Shown: positions 27,448 through 36,593, numbered from the stretch's first letter. The stretch: 64,000 nucleotides of DNA from an uncultured Desulfobacteraceae bacterium (GCA_903953895.1 CAJBLH010000238.1:62001-126000), one strand, 5' to 3'. Numbers and translations: made by a program. Notes: a model not told the origin generated them from the letters alone.

Positions 27448-27855
27448 ATGCGAACAAGAAAATGCATCCTTCTCTTGCTATCGATCAGCCTGACATTTCT
27501 GATTGCCCTGAACACACTCTCCCATGCCCAAGACAAACCTGACTTCACGGCGTTGAAAGGCCGGTGGGTCAGAACCGATGGTGGCTACGTCATCGAAATC
27601 CAGAGCATCGGGGCCAGCGGCCAGATACAGGCCGCGTATTACAACCCGAAGCCGATCAACGTATCACAGGCGGAAGCCAAGATGTCGGGTGCTGCGGTCA
27701 CCGTTTTCATCGAGTTGCGGGGTCCCGGCTATCCGGGGTCCACCTACACCCTGATATATGACCTAAAGAACGATGCTCTCAAAGGGGTTTACTACCAGGC
27801 CGTGATTCAGAAGGACTTTGACGTCGTCTTTGTCAGGAACAAAGCAGGGCAATGA
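27448..27855 (+). CDS. Small exported protein of the cytochrome b operon, function unknown
   Basis: A 135-residue protein with a clear signal peptide (residues 1-~27, ending SHAQD). The mature ~108 residues are predicted beta-rich, with GRWVRTDGGYVIEIQSI and a C-terminal KDFDVVFVRNKAGQ. They contain no Cys and no haem or metal motif, and I do not recognise the family. Start 27448 was chosen over TTG 27439 because of the GGGGG stretch 11 bases upstream. The stop overlaps the start of the cytochrome b gene (ATGA), implying translational coupling and a periplasmic role in or near that complex. Confidence 0.75.
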   Translation: MRTRKCILLLLSISLTFLIALNTLSHAQDKPDFTALKGRWVRTDGGYVIEIQSIGASGQIQAAYYNPKPINVSQAEAKMSGAAVTVFIELRGPGYPGSTYTLIYDLKNDALKGVYYQAVIQKDFDVVFVRNKAGQ

Positions 27856-29162
27856 TTTCCGCTGCAGACCCGGAACCGCGTCGTTTCAGCCCCTTGCGCA
27901 TGCTGGTTTTACATTTCAGACCCCGCAGGGTGGCGGAAAAGACCCTGCGATTTACACTGACCTGGGGCCTGGGCGGCATGGCGGCCGTACTTGTTTGTCT
28001 TCAGTTGTTCACCGGAATTCTGCTGAAGTTCGCCTACGCACCGGTTCCCACCCAGGCATACGCGTCGCTGGCGCACCTTCAGGAAAATTTTCTGTTCGGG
28101 CAACTGGTCCGAAGCATCCATTTCTGGAGTGCCAATCTTCTGGTCGTGGTGGTCTGTCTGCACGGCCTGAGGGTCTTTTTTACCGGTGGATTTCACCCCC
28201 CACGGCGGTTGAACTGGGTTGTCGGACTCAGCCTTTTGATCCTCGTGCTGGCATCCAACCTTACCGGATATCTGCTTCCCTGGGATCAACTGGCCTATTG
28301 GGCCACTATTATCTGCATCAGCATGCTGGAATACATTCCCGTCATCGGCGGCCGGATGCAGCAAATCGTTCTGGCCGGTCCGCAGATCGGACCGGCCACC
28401 CTGCGCAACTTTTTCGCGATGCACACCGCCGTCTTTCCGGTTATGATCGTCATGCTGATGGCGTTTCATTTCTGGCGGGTGCGAAAAGCAGGCGGACTGG
28501 TCATCCCGCGTTCCCCGGCCGAAGCATCGGACGATAAGCCGGTCCTGGTACCGACCTACCCGAACCTTCTGCTGCGCGAGGCGGCCCTGGCATTGGCGAC
28601 CCTTGCTGGCGTTCTGATTCTGTCGCTGCTCTGCGATGCGCCCCTGGGTCAACCGGCCAACCCGGGCCTCAGCCCCAACCCGACCAAGGCGCCCTGGTAC
28701 TTTGCAGGTGTCCAGGAATTGCTGATGCATTTCAACCCGGGGTTTGCCCTGTTGATCGCCGCTATCCTGACAATCGCCGCTTTTTGTCTGCCGTATATCA
28801 ACTACAACAATGCCCCCGCCGGCATCTGGTTTGTGTCGGTCAACGGCCGGCGTACCGCACGCGCCTCCGCCGTAGCTGCATCTGTGTTCCTGCCGCTGAT
28901 TATCCTCCTCGATGAATATGCGGTTCATATTCCGGCAATGCCGCCCGGGCTTCCCCAGGCCTTCAGCCATGGGATCGTACCGATATTCCTTTTCATTGCG
29001 GTCATCATCTGTTTTTATGCACTGATCGTAAGGAAGTTCCATGCCTCACGCCTGGAGTCCGTGCAGGCTGTTTTTGTTTTTCTGGCGGTGGGATGGGTGA
29101 TATTGACCGCAACCTGCGTGATTTTCCGGGGAGAGGGGATGAATCTGCGGTGGCCATTTTGA
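27852..29162 (+). CDS. Cytochrome b of a bc-type complex
   Basis: A 436-residue membrane protein with about eight helices. The two b haems are ligated by His90/His191 and His104/His206; the spacings x13 and x14 match the cytochrome b6 type. The Qo loop has KAPWYFAGVQELL in place of the PEWY of mitochondrial cytochrome b, as in several anaerobe complexes. The N- and C-terminal parts are fused in one chain. It should oxidise a quinol and pass electrons to the Rieske protein encoded next. The order cytochrome b then Rieske is the reverse of the common arrangement. Confidence 0.93.
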   Translation: MISAADPEPRRFSPLRMLVLHFRPRRVAEKTLRFTLTWGLGGMAAVLVCLQLFTGILLKFAYAPVPTQAYASLAHLQENFLFGQLVRSIHFWSANLLVVVVCLHGLRVFFTGGFHPPRRLNWVVGLSLLILVLASNLTGYLLPWDQLAYWATIICISMLEYIPVIGGRMQQIVLAGPQIGPATLRNFFAMHTAVFPVMIVMLMAFHFWRVRKAGGLVIPRSPAEASDDKPVLVPTYPNLLLREAALALATLAGVLILSLLCDAPLGQPANPGLSPNPTKAPWYFAGVQELLMHFNPGFALLIAAILTIAAFCLPYINYNNAPAGIWFVSVNGRRTARASAVAASVFLPLIILLDEYAVHIPAMPPGLPQAFSHGIVPIFLFIAVIICFYALIVRKFHASRLESVQAVFVFLAVGWVILTATCVIFRGEGMNLRWPF

Positions 29163-29184
29163 TAACCGTCTTGAGGAAATCCAA

Positions 29185-29727
29185 ATGAAACCAACCCGGA
29201 TAAAAAAATCCAAAGACAAAAAGCCCGATGAGGTGCCCGATGAAGTTTCCCGCCGCGGTTTTTTGAGCATCCTGTGGACTGTCATGGGCCTTGTGGCGCT
29301 GGCGGAATTCCTATGGATGGCTTTTTCATTTCTGCGGCCTGCCAGACCGGGCATCGCTGAAAACCAGGTCGATACCGTGATTCAGGCTGGAGCGGTGGCG
29401 TCCTTTGCTCCCGGCACGGTCACCGCGTTTCAAAGTGGGGAATTTTACATCGTTCGGCTGGATGATGGGGGACTTCTGGCGCTTTCGTGCAAATGCACCC
29501 ATCTGGGATGCACTGTACCCTGGATTGAAAAAGAAAAAAAGTTTTTGTGCCCGTGCCATGCATCGGCTTACGACATCACCGGCAACGTGATCAACTCCCC
29601 GGCTACCCGCAGCCTGGACATTTTTCCTGTGGTCATCGAGAACAACGTCGTCAGAGTGGACACTCGGAAACGAATCAAGAGAAGCGGGTTTGACCCGAAA
29701 CAAGTGGTGTATCCATCAAAGGTTTAA
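29185..29727 (+). CDS. Rieske [2Fe-2S] protein
   Basis: A 180-residue protein with a basic N-terminus, a twin-arginine-like SRRGFLSIL and one membrane anchor (about 28-50). The cluster domain has box 1 CTHLGC (Cys104, His106, Cys109) and box 2 CPCHAS (Cys122, Cys124, His125). By analogy with known Rieske proteins the cluster ligands are Cys104, His106, Cys122 and His125, with a Cys109-Cys124 disulfide. It starts 22 bp after the cytochrome b gene and should carry electrons from the Qo site to the multihaem cytochrome encoded next. Confidence 0.95.
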   Translation: MKPTRIKKSKDKKPDEVPDEVSRRGFLSILWTVMGLVALAEFLWMAFSFLRPARPGIAENQVDTVIQAGAVASFAPGTVTAFQSGEFYIVRLDDGGLLALSCKCTHLGCTVPWIEKEKKFLCPCHASAYDITGNVINSPATRSLDIFPVVIENNVVRVDTRKRIKRSGFDPKQVVYPSKV

Positions 29728-29733
29728 ACCGAT

Positions 29734-32037
29734 ATGTTCCGCTGGAAAATTATTGGAATTCTCTCCACCGCACTGATCGTGATTACGATACCGCTTTCGA
29801 TCGTTAAGCATCATTACCGTGCCGGGCAGGTACAAGGGGGCGCTGCCGCAGATTTCATCGGCAGCGAGAAATGCCGGACCTGCCATCAGCCGGAATATGA
29901 GCTGTGGAAAGGCTCCAATCACTTTCATGCCATGGATGTCGCCTCCGAAGCCAGTGTGCGTGGCGATTTCAACGATGCCACCTTTGAACGCTTCGGCATC
30001 GTCTCCCGGTTCTACCGCAAGGACGGCAAGTTCTTTGTCCATACCCAGGGGCCGGATGGCATTATGGGCGATTTCGAGATTACCCACACTTTCGGGTGGA
30101 ATCCCCTTCAGCAGTATCTGATCCCGTTTCCCGGCGGCAGGATGCAGTGCCTGCCCATCGCCTGGGATGTGAAAGGCAGGCGGTGGTATCACCTGTACCC
30201 TGACCATCCGATAGACCCGAAAGACTGGCAGTATTGGACCAATGCAGCCATGAACTGGAACGGCATGTGCGCCACGTGCCATTCCACCAACCTGAAGAAA
30301 AACTACAATGTTCAAACCAACACGTACCAGACCACCTGGTCGGACATCAATGTCGGCTGCGAAGCCTGCCATGGCCCCGGATCAAGGCATGTGAAGTGGG
30401 CGGAACTTCCGGACATGGCTCGGCCGAAAGTGGAAAACTACGACCTTGCAGTTCGCACCTCCGAACTGAAATCCCGCGAACTGGTGGAACTGTGCGCGCC
30501 GTGTCATTCCCGTCGGGCGATCCTGGGGGATTACACCCACACCGAAAAGAATCTTCTGGATACCATGCTGCCCAGCCTGCTTACCCGGGAACTGTACTTT
30601 CCCGACGGTCAGATTCTGGATGAGGTCTATGCCTACACCTCGTTCACCCAGAGCAAGATGTACGCACGGGATGTGCGCTGCAGCGACTGCCATAACGTCC
30701 ACAGCATCAAGCCCGTCAAGGAAGGCAACAGCCTGTGCCTTCAGTGCCACCGGGCAAGTGACTACGACACATCCCAGCATCATTTCCACAAGAAGAAAGG
30801 TGAAAAGGGTGATCCCATCAAGTCCGCTGACGGCAAGGTGCTGGTTGAAGTCGGCACCGGGGCTGAGTGCGTCCAATGCCACATGCCCGGGCGTTTTTAT
30901 ATGGGGGTTCATTACCGACTGGATCACAGCATCCGGATTCCCCGGCCGGATCTGGGTGTCAAGCTCGGTGTGCCGGATGCCTGCACCCGCTGCCACATAG
31001 ACAAAACCAGGCGCTGGTCCGATGAAGCCATCACCAAATGGTACGGCCCGGGGCGACGCGCCCATTACGGCGAGATCATCCAGGCCGGACGCAACCGGCA
31101 GCCTGGGGCCGCGGAAGGCTTGATCCGCCTGGCCGGAGACCCGCTTTATCCGGTCATCGTTCGCGCAACCGCACTGGAGCTGTTGGACGCTTACCCTGGA
31201 GAGGACAGCACCGCTGCGCTGGAACGGGCGCTGATGGACGGCGAGGCGCTGATCCGCCGCACTGCTGTCAGCCATTTGCAGACAATCGATCCGAAACGCC
31301 GCGTCCAGCTCTTGGCGCCGCTGCTCTATGATCCTGTAAAAGCCGTGCGGACAGATGCGGCATCACGGCTGGCCGGGCAGCCAAGCCGTCTGCTTGCGGA
31401 CGATCAACGCCGTATGTTCGAGAAGACTCTAAAGGAGTACATTGCTTCAATGGAGTATTCCGGGGATTTTGCTTTTGGCCGCTACAACCTCGGCAACCTT
31501 TACATCGACCTTGGCGAACCCCAAAAAGCCATAGACAGCTTTCGCGCGGCCATCAGGATAGATGATCTGTCTTATCCCGCCAAGGTGAACCTGGCCATGC
31601 TATATACCCAATTGGGTCGGAATGCCGAAGCGGAAACGCTGCTGCGCGAGGTCGTCAATGCCTATCCGGAGCTGTATGACGTTCAGTATTCGCTGGGTTT
31701 GCTGCTGGCCGAGGAAAAAAATTATGCTGAGGCCGAAGTCCACCTGGAGCTTGCGGCACGCGGCCTCCCCGATGGATCGCGGGTGCACTACAATCTCGGA
31801 TTGCTCTATGATTACCTGGGGAAAACTCGGCAGGCCGAAACAGCTCTGCGCCGGGCTGTCGAGCTGGAACCGGATAATATGGACTATCTTCAGGCCCTGG
31901 CCTTGCAATATATTAAGCAGGGGAATTTTGCCGATGCCGGAAAGATTGCCGATCAGATGATAGTCAAGCATCCCAGCGATAGCCGAGGATTGGAGATAAA
32001 GGGTTTTGTGAAGCGAAATTCGGGAAATGATAAATAG
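29734..32037 (+). CDS. Octahaem c-type cytochrome fused to HEAT-like and TPR repeats
   Basis: A 767-residue exported protein with an N-terminal anchor (about residues 5-22). Eight CxxCH haem sites lie in the first ~430 residues: CRTCH, CATCH, CEACH, CAPCH, CSDCH, CLQCH, CVQCH and CTRCH. A HEAT-like stretch follows (LAGDPLYPVIVRATALELLD; ALIRRTAVSHL), and then about four TPR units (FGRYNLGNLYIDLGEPQKAI; VHYNLGLLYDYLGKTRQAE). It begins 6 bp after the Rieske gene. It probably takes the place of cytochrome c1 as the periplasmic electron acceptor, while the TPR part may dock partners. The electron destination is unknown. Confidence 0.9.
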   Translation: MFRWKIIGILSTALIVITIPLSIVKHHYRAGQVQGGAAADFIGSEKCRTCHQPEYELWKGSNHFHAMDVASEASVRGDFNDATFERFGIVSRFYRKDGKFFVHTQGPDGIMGDFEITHTFGWNPLQQYLIPFPGGRMQCLPIAWDVKGRRWYHLYPDHPIDPKDWQYWTNAAMNWNGMCATCHSTNLKKNYNVQTNTYQTTWSDINVGCEACHGPGSRHVKWAELPDMARPKVENYDLAVRTSELKSRELVELCAPCHSRRAILGDYTHTEKNLLDTMLPSLLTRELYFPDGQILDEVYAYTSFTQSKMYARDVRCSDCHNVHSIKPVKEGNSLCLQCHRASDYDTSQHHFHKKKGEKGDPIKSADGKVLVEVGTGAECVQCHMPGRFYMGVHYRLDHSIRIPRPDLGVKLGVPDACTRCHIDKTRRWSDEAITKWYGPGRRAHYGEIIQAGRNRQPGAAEGLIRLAGDPLYPVIVRATALELLDAYPGEDSTAALERALMDGEALIRRTAVSHLQTIDPKRRVQLLAPLLYDPVKAVRTDAASRLAGQPSRLLADDQRRMFEKTLKEYIASMEYSGDFAFGRYNLGNLYIDLGEPQKAIDSFRAAIRIDDLSYPAKVNLAMLYTQLGRNAEAETLLREVVNAYPELYDVQYSLGLLLAEEKNYAEAEVHLELAARGLPDGSRVHYNLGLLYDYLGKTRQAETALRRAVELEPDNMDYLQALALQYIKQGNFADAGKIADQMIVKHPSDSRGLEIKGFVKRNSGNDK

Positions 32038-32041
32038 AAAT

Positions 32042-32150
32042 AAATTCGAAATTCGAAACAATGTTCAAAAATCATAATGTTCAAAACGGTGCATCAACAA
32101 ACTGGATAGAGTCATTCCGACATTAGAATTTCGGATTTTGAATTTGTTTC
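32042..32150. repeat. AT-rich ATTCGAA-type inverted repeat region
   Basis: AAATTCGAAATTCGAAAC at 32042-32059 is answered by GAATTTCGGATTTTGAATTT and TTTGTTTCGGATTTTG within the next 100 bases, forming a loose inverted repeat after the octahaem gene. Similar words recur at 35955-35986. It may be a dispersed intergenic repeat; no function is visible. Confidence 0.5.
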
Positions 32151-32205
32151 GGATTTTGATATTTGAATTTATTTTTTTCGATTTTGTCCGAAAGAAATTA
32201 ATTGC

Positions 32206-32353
32206 TCACTCCCTAACCTCTCTTTGGGAAAACGCCATAAGAAAAAAAGCAGGGTCCTTCTTGCCGATGATCACAGGATCGTTCTTGATGGTCTGCACGG
32301 CCTTCTCGAACCCGAGTTTGAATATTCTTATGCTGGTGATAGTTGCCAGTTGA
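32206..32353 (-). pseudogene. Possible C-terminal remnant of an unknown protein gene
   Basis: One minus-strand frame, without a start, reads TSIRIFKLGFEKAVQTIKND, then PVIIGKKDPAFFLMAFSQRE and a stop at 32206-32208. The composition looks protein-like, unlike the AT-rich DNA to its left, and no ribosome site or start fits. I do not recognise the family. It could also be chance. Confidence 0.3.
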
Positions 32354-32357
32354 CAGG

Positions 32358-32777
32358 TTAATTATCCAATCCTTCCCGCATGGCTGCTTTTTCAAGATTA
32401 TTATCAAAGCATGAAAATACGACGGGTGCGGAAACTTCCTGGCGAAGTATCAGGGCTGAAGCTAAATGAATTGAATCAAAGCCCCTTAAGGCATGTTTTT
32501 CCGCGAGGTTTCCCGCCATTTTGACCATCTCTTGCGTGATGTTCAAAATGAAATAATTGGGCCAATCCTTATCAAAAAACGCTTTTAAGCGGTCATGCTC
32601 GTCCGATGTAAACGACTTTTCCCTGAACCGGCGAGCAAAAGCTGCTCTTGCTTCCGCATAAGAAACGATTGAAGTCGCCGTAGCTTCTGAAGACCTTACC
32701 AGTGTTTCGATTTTCAGAGACGCCTCTTCTTCCATATATAATTTCACAAGGCTGCTGGTATCCAGATATAGAATCAT
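32358..32777 (-). CDS. vapC: VapC-type PIN-domain ribonuclease toxin
   Basis: A 139-residue PIN-domain protein of typical toxin size. The acidic Mg-binding residues are visible: Asp6 in LYLDTSSLVKLY, Glu42 in SYAEARAAF, Asp101 in RGFDSIHLAS and Asp125 in SCFDNN. Such toxins cleave tRNA or rRNA and are held inactive by the antitoxin encoded just upstream. The start at 32777 overlaps the antitoxin stop by four bases (ATGA), so the pair is translationally coupled. Confidence 0.9.
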   Translation of the reverse strand: MILYLDTSSLVKLYMEEEASLKIETLVRSSEATATSIVSYAEARAAFARRFREKSFTSDEHDRLKAFFDKDWPNYFILNITQEMVKMAGNLAEKHALRGFDSIHLASALILRQEVSAPVVFSCFDNNLEKAAMREGLDN

Positions 32778-33043
32778 CGCCGGTCCTCAATAACAGCGCT
32801 GGATACACTCTTCCCTTTTGAAATTATCCGGACAGGCATGCCCTCCGGCATGCCACCGGACCAGGATGCCATGCCACGCTGGATGAATTGATAGAGTTTC
32901 TCTTCTCCAGCTTTTATGCCGATGGGCATTATTATTGCGATGTCATTTTTTCGATCCGTTACAATGATTCTCTCCCCGGTCCTGACTTTTTTCATATAAC
33001 GGCTCAAGTTTTCTTTAAATTCTCTTATGCCGATTCTTTCCAT
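32774..33043 (-). CDS. Phd/YefM-type antitoxin
   Basis: An 89-residue protein starting MERIGIREFKENLSRYMKKV, the usual beginning of Phd/YefM antitoxins that bind DNA through the N-terminus and the toxin through the C-terminus. Start 33043 was chosen because GAGGAG lies nine bases upstream; an alternative TTG at 33058 overlaps that site. It should repress its own operon together with the PIN toxin encoded downstream. Confidence 0.88.
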   Translation of the reverse strand: MERIGIREFKENLSRYMKKVRTGERIIVTDRKNDIAIIMPIGIKAGEEKLYQFIQRGMASWSGGMPEGMPVRIISKGKSVSSAVIEDRR

Positions 33044-33478
33044 AATGCTGCTCCTCAAAAGGCCATATCCATTTAATGTGACTACATCATAATTGATGTT
33101 GCCTCATTTGTAAAGGTAAGCTCGAAGGATCGGCAGGGTATCTTCATTTGGAAATGAGCCGGCCGGGACTTTCACCATGTACGCATTCGTCAAATAATGT
33201 AAGGATCATGGTCATGATTGCCGGCGACTGGATTATCCGGCGTAGATCCGCATTGTTTCAGATTGCAAAAAGAAGTAAGCTGTGTCAGAAATAATGTACT
33301 TTATGAAACGGGATTTTATCAATATTCTTGTCTTTCCAGTCGCCTTTCCATTCGGACTTGGCGTGTCCTTGCCTTCCTTGCCTGCTAAAATAACCGAACG
33401 GGTCCTCAGCACCGAACGCAACCAGACGAAAAAACGAATTCTTCACCATCAGGAGCTCCTCCTGGAGAAAATCGGAAC
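33044..33478. other. Intergenic region upstream of divergent toxin-antitoxin and sensor-kinase genes
   Basis: This 435-bp gap must hold the promoters of the antitoxin (minus) and the sensor kinase (plus). A plus-strand frame from 33282 (67 codons) ends in an ATGA overlap with the kinase start, but its sequence resembles no family I know. No terminator or repeat was seen. Confidence 0.4.
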
Positions 33479-35302
33479 ATGAGCTGGGTAACCATCATCT
33501 GGTCCATGGTCGCGTCGGCGTGTCTCACGCTGGCGGCGATGCATTTTCTGATCTGGTGCAAGAAGCGCACGGCATGGACCAGCCTGCTTTTTGCTCTGAC
33601 GGCGGCGGCAACGGCCGCTGTTGCGGGGTGTGAGTTGTTGCTGATGCGGGCGGAGACGGCACGGGAGTTCGGCATGGTCGTGCGGTGGGGCCATGTGCCT
33701 TACTGGGTATTGATCATCTCTCTGGTCGGTTTCGTGCGGCTTAGCTTTCGGGCAGGGCAACCGTGGCTCGCTTGGACCGTCTGCGTGGTGAGGACTTTCT
33801 CGCTGCTGCTCAATTTCCTGGTGGGCCAGAATCTCAACTACCTCGAGATCAGCGGACTGCGGCACATCCCATTCTTCGGGGAAACCATCTCTGTCGCCGA
33901 GGGGGCATCAAATCCGTGTATGCTCGTCGGCCAGTTGAGTTTGCTGTTGCTCGTGATTTTCGTGGCGGATACCACCGTTGCGGTCTGGCGGCGGGGCGAC
34001 CGGCTGTCATTGGTGTTGCTGGGTGGATCCATCGTTTTTTTCGTCATGGGCGGCACAGGACAGTTTGTGCTGGCGTTCTGGGGCTTCTTTCATATGCCTG
34101 TCACACCCAGCCTGTTCTTCATGGGTATTGTCGCGATGATGGCGTACGAAATGAGTGGCGAAATGCTCCGGGCAACACTTTTGTCGGAAGACCTTCGCAA
34201 AAATGAAGGGTGGTTGAACCTGGCCACGGATTCCGCGGGCGTGGGGCTATGGTTATGGGATTTTGGAACCAACCTGATATGGATTACAGAAAAAACCGGT
34301 ATGTTGTACGAATTTTCATCGGAAGGGCAAATACCCTTTGATCGATTTCTTTCCAGGCTGCACCCCGACGATCATGACTGGGTCGTCCAGGCCACACGGA
34401 AGTGCCTCAAGGAAGGAGCAGATTTCCGTCATGACTACCGGATAGTGTTGCTTGATGGCAGCATCCGATGGTTCCAGGTTCTGGCCAAGGTGTTCTTGGC
34501 GCCCTCGGGTAAGCCCAGCGGAATGACGGGCCTGTCTTTTGACATCACCGCCCGCAAGCAGGCTGAACAGGAAATTATGCATCAGCGCATCGAACTGGCT
34601 CACGTTGCACGGGTCTCCGCGATGGGTGAACTTGCCGCGTCCCTGGCGCACGAATTGAACCAGCCGCTTGGCGCCATCCTCCGAAATGCCGAGGCGGCGG
34701 AGCTCTTTCTGCAGGCATCCCCGCCGGACCTGGAAGAAGTGCGCGCCATACTTACGGATATCCGTAAGGACGATCAGCGCGCGGGCGCGGTGATCGACCG
34801 GATGCGCTCCCTGCTGAAGAAGCGCAAACTTGAACACATCCTGCTCGATATGAATGTGCTGGCCGATGAAGTCCTCGCCCTTGTGCGCCCGGAGGCCGAC
34901 TCACGCAAAGTCCGCCTGGAGATCGAACCCGCTTCATCGCTTCCGCTGGTAAGCGGCGATCGGGTTCAATTGCAGCAGGTGCTGCTGAATCTTCTGCTGA
35001 ACGCGATGGACGCGATGAATGATTCCGCACCCGATGACCGATGGATTACCGTGCGTGTCGAGGCCGCGGGCGAGCAGGTCGAGGTCTCCGTAAGCGACAC
35101 CGGCCACGGCATTCCGGCGGATCAGCTTGACCGAATCTTCGAGCCGTTCTTCAGCACCAAGTCGAACGGCCTGGGGATGGGGCTTGCGATCGCCCGCGGA
35201 ATCATCAAGGGGGTTGGTGGAAACATTCTGGCAAAAAACAATGAGGCCGGCGGGGCGACGATCTCCTTTACCCTGCCGGCGGCGGGAAACGGCGCCAAGT
35301 GA
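33479..35302 (+). CDS. PAS-domain membrane sensor histidine kinase
   Basis: A 607-residue kinase. Residues 1-~225 contain about seven membrane helices with no large loop. A PAS fold spans about 245-360 (GVGLWLWDFGTNLIWITE to GLSFDITARKQAE). The dimerisation helix has His391 in LAHELNQPLGAI, and the ATPase domain has NLLLNAMDAM, SDTGHGIP and GLGMGLAIARGI. Autophosphorylation on His391 and transfer to the adjacent regulator is expected. The stop overlaps the GTG start of the regulator gene. The island of sulfatases downstream suggests that it senses a substrate-related signal (inference). Confidence 0.93.
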   Translation: MSWVTIIWSMVASACLTLAAMHFLIWCKKRTAWTSLLFALTAAATAAVAGCELLLMRAETAREFGMVVRWGHVPYWVLIISLVGFVRLSFRAGQPWLAWTVCVVRTFSLLLNFLVGQNLNYLEISGLRHIPFFGETISVAEGASNPCMLVGQLSLLLLVIFVADTTVAVWRRGDRLSLVLLGGSIVFFVMGGTGQFVLAFWGFFHMPVTPSLFFMGIVAMMAYEMSGEMLRATLLSEDLRKNEGWLNLATDSAGVGLWLWDFGTNLIWITEKTGMLYEFSSEGQIPFDRFLSRLHPDDHDWVVQATRKCLKEGADFRHDYRIVLLDGSIRWFQVLAKVFLAPSGKPSGMTGLSFDITARKQAEQEIMHQRIELAHVARVSAMGELAASLAHELNQPLGAILRNAEAAELFLQASPPDLEEVRAILTDIRKDDQRAGAVIDRMRSLLKKRKLEHILLDMNVLADEVLALVRPEADSRKVRLEIEPASSLPLVSGDRVQLQQVLLNLLLNAMDAMNDSAPDDRWITVRVEAAGEQVEVSVSDTGHGIPADQLDRIFEPFFSTKSNGLGMGLAIARGIIKGVGGNILAKNNEAGGATISFTLPAAGNGAK

Positions 35303-35919
35303 CCGGACCCTCCCCCATTGTCCGGATTGTGGACGACGACGCCTCTTTTCTGACGGCAATTGCACGCATGCTGCGCGCATCCGGTTTCACTGTGAAAACG
35401 TTTGATTCGGCAGCGGCGTTTCTGGACCGGCCGGAGCTTGAAGTGCCGGGGTGCGTGCTTGTGGATTTGCAGATGCCCGGCTTGAGCGGGCTGGACTTGC
35501 AGGAAGCACTTGCGAAGGAAGGGCGCAGGTTGCCGGTCATCTTCCTCACCGGTCACGGAGATATTCCGACCACCGTGCAGGCGATGCGGCGGGGTGCGGA
35601 AGATTTTCTAACCAAACGCGCGCCGAAGGAAGATTTGATCGACGCGGTGAAACGCGCGGTCGACCGCGATGCCCGCGAGCGCGCCGGGCGTGAACGGCTG
35701 GAAGCGCTGCATATGCGCTTTTCCGCGCTCACGCCGCGCGAACGTGAGGTGCTGCGGCATGTCGTGCAGGGAAAGCTGAACAAGCAAATCGCATACGACC
35801 TCGGCATCCACGAACGCACGGTAAAATTCCACCGCACCGCCATCATGACCAAGCTTGGCTTATACTCGGCCGCCCAACTGACGCAGTTCTGGATGGAGGC
35901 TATCGGCCTCGAAGAATAG
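35299..35919 (+). CDS. FixJ/NarL-family response regulator
   Basis: A 206-residue protein. The receiver domain has the acidic pocket VDDDASF, phospho-acceptor Asp56 in VLVDLQMPG, FLTGHGD and the conserved Lys in FLTKRAP. The C-terminal LuxR-type helix-turn-helix reads LTPREREVLRHVVQGKLNKQ and HERTVKFHRTAIMTKLG. It starts at GTG 35299, overlapping the kinase stop, so the kinase and regulator are coupled. It should activate or repress transcription, perhaps of the sulfatase gene block downstream. Confidence 0.95.
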   Translation: MTGPSPIVRIVDDDASFLTAIARMLRASGFTVKTFDSAAAFLDRPELEVPGCVLVDLQMPGLSGLDLQEALAKEGRRLPVIFLTGHGDIPTTVQAMRRGAEDFLTKRAPKEDLIDAVKRAVDRDARERAGRERLEALHMRFSALTPREREVLRHVVQGKLNKQIAYDLGIHERTVKFHRTAIMTKLGLYSAAQLTQFWMEAIGLEE

Positions 35920-35954
35920 CTTGCTCCTGAACAGAAAACCAACTTCCGTTCAGA

Positions 35955-35986
35955 AAATTCGAAATTCGCGGCATGAAATTCGAAAC
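35955..35986. repeat. ATTCGAA-type repeat, second site
   Basis: AAATTCGAAATTCG and GAAATTCGAAAC lie close together between two regulator genes and repeat the words found at 32042-32059. This supports a dispersed intergenic element; it is too short to classify. Confidence 0.4.
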
Positions 35987-36059
35987 AAGGATCCAAAACC
36001 TCCCCGACCTTCCCTAAAGTACAGTAGACAGCCCTTGTTCCGGGTGTTATCTGTATTCC

Positions 36060-36593
36060 ATGGACACCACCCGAAATATCTATATCGCGGTCATCGATGA
36101 TGACGAGAGCCTTTGTCTCTCGATGAGCCGGCTGCTGCGGGCCGCTCGCCTTCAGCCGATCACGTATCCCTCCGCCGAAGCATTCCTTGCGGACACGAAA
36201 CGTCCGAAGTTTGATTGCTTGATGCTCGACATCCAGCTCACAGGGATGTCCGGGCTGGATCTGCGCCGCAGACTCTCCGCGGTTATGGATGACACCCCTG
36301 TCATCTTCATCACGGCGCACAAAGATCCCGAGGTGCGGACGCAGGCTGAGGCATCCGGCTGCGCCGGTTACTTTCGCAAGCTGGACTCCGGCGCCGATGT
36401 CCTTGCCGCCATCCGTCGCACAATCAGCGTGGCGGATGCCGAAAGAGAGAAAGGAGATAGCAATGAAAACCAAGAAAAGGGAGGTGATGAAGGAGACGCA
36501 TTAAGTTGCAAGGACCTTCGGCACGAGTGCGCCAAGGAAATCGGCAATGGATTTTACGTGGAGAACACTATTTTATCAAGGAGGAGACCATGA
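36060..36593 (+). CDS. Stand-alone receiver-domain protein
   Basis: A 177-residue protein. Residues 1-~125 are a complete receiver domain: VIDDDES, Asp57 in LMLDIQLTGMSG, FITAHKD and Lys in FRKLDSG. The last ~50 residues are hydrophilic and unstructured, with no output domain, and look as if they are read through what was once intergenic DNA. The stop overlaps the start of the sulfatase gene (ATGA at 36590-36593), so the unusual tail creates translational coupling. A short frame MKTKKREVMKETH with its own AAAGGAG site lies within the tail. It may serve as a phosphate sink for the kinase upstream. Confidence 0.8.
   Translation: MDTTRNIYIAVIDDDESLCLSMSRLLRAARLQPITYPSAEAFLADTKRPKFDCLMLDIQLTGMSGLDLRRRLSAVMDDTPVIFITAHKDPEVRTQAEASGCAGYFRKLDSGADVLAAIRRTISVADAEREKGDSNENQEKGGDEGDALSCKDLRHECAKEIGNGFYVENTILSRRRP

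Noticed and set aside
27909-29042. A 377-codon antisense frame opposite cytochrome b
   Set aside because: Low-complexity, Gln/His/Arg-rich composition expected from the reverse strand of a membrane-protein gene.
33282-33482. A 66-codon frame ending in an ATGA overlap with the sensor kinase start
   Set aside because: The overlap is suggestive, but the sequence is unlike any known leader or protein and there is no clear ribosome site.
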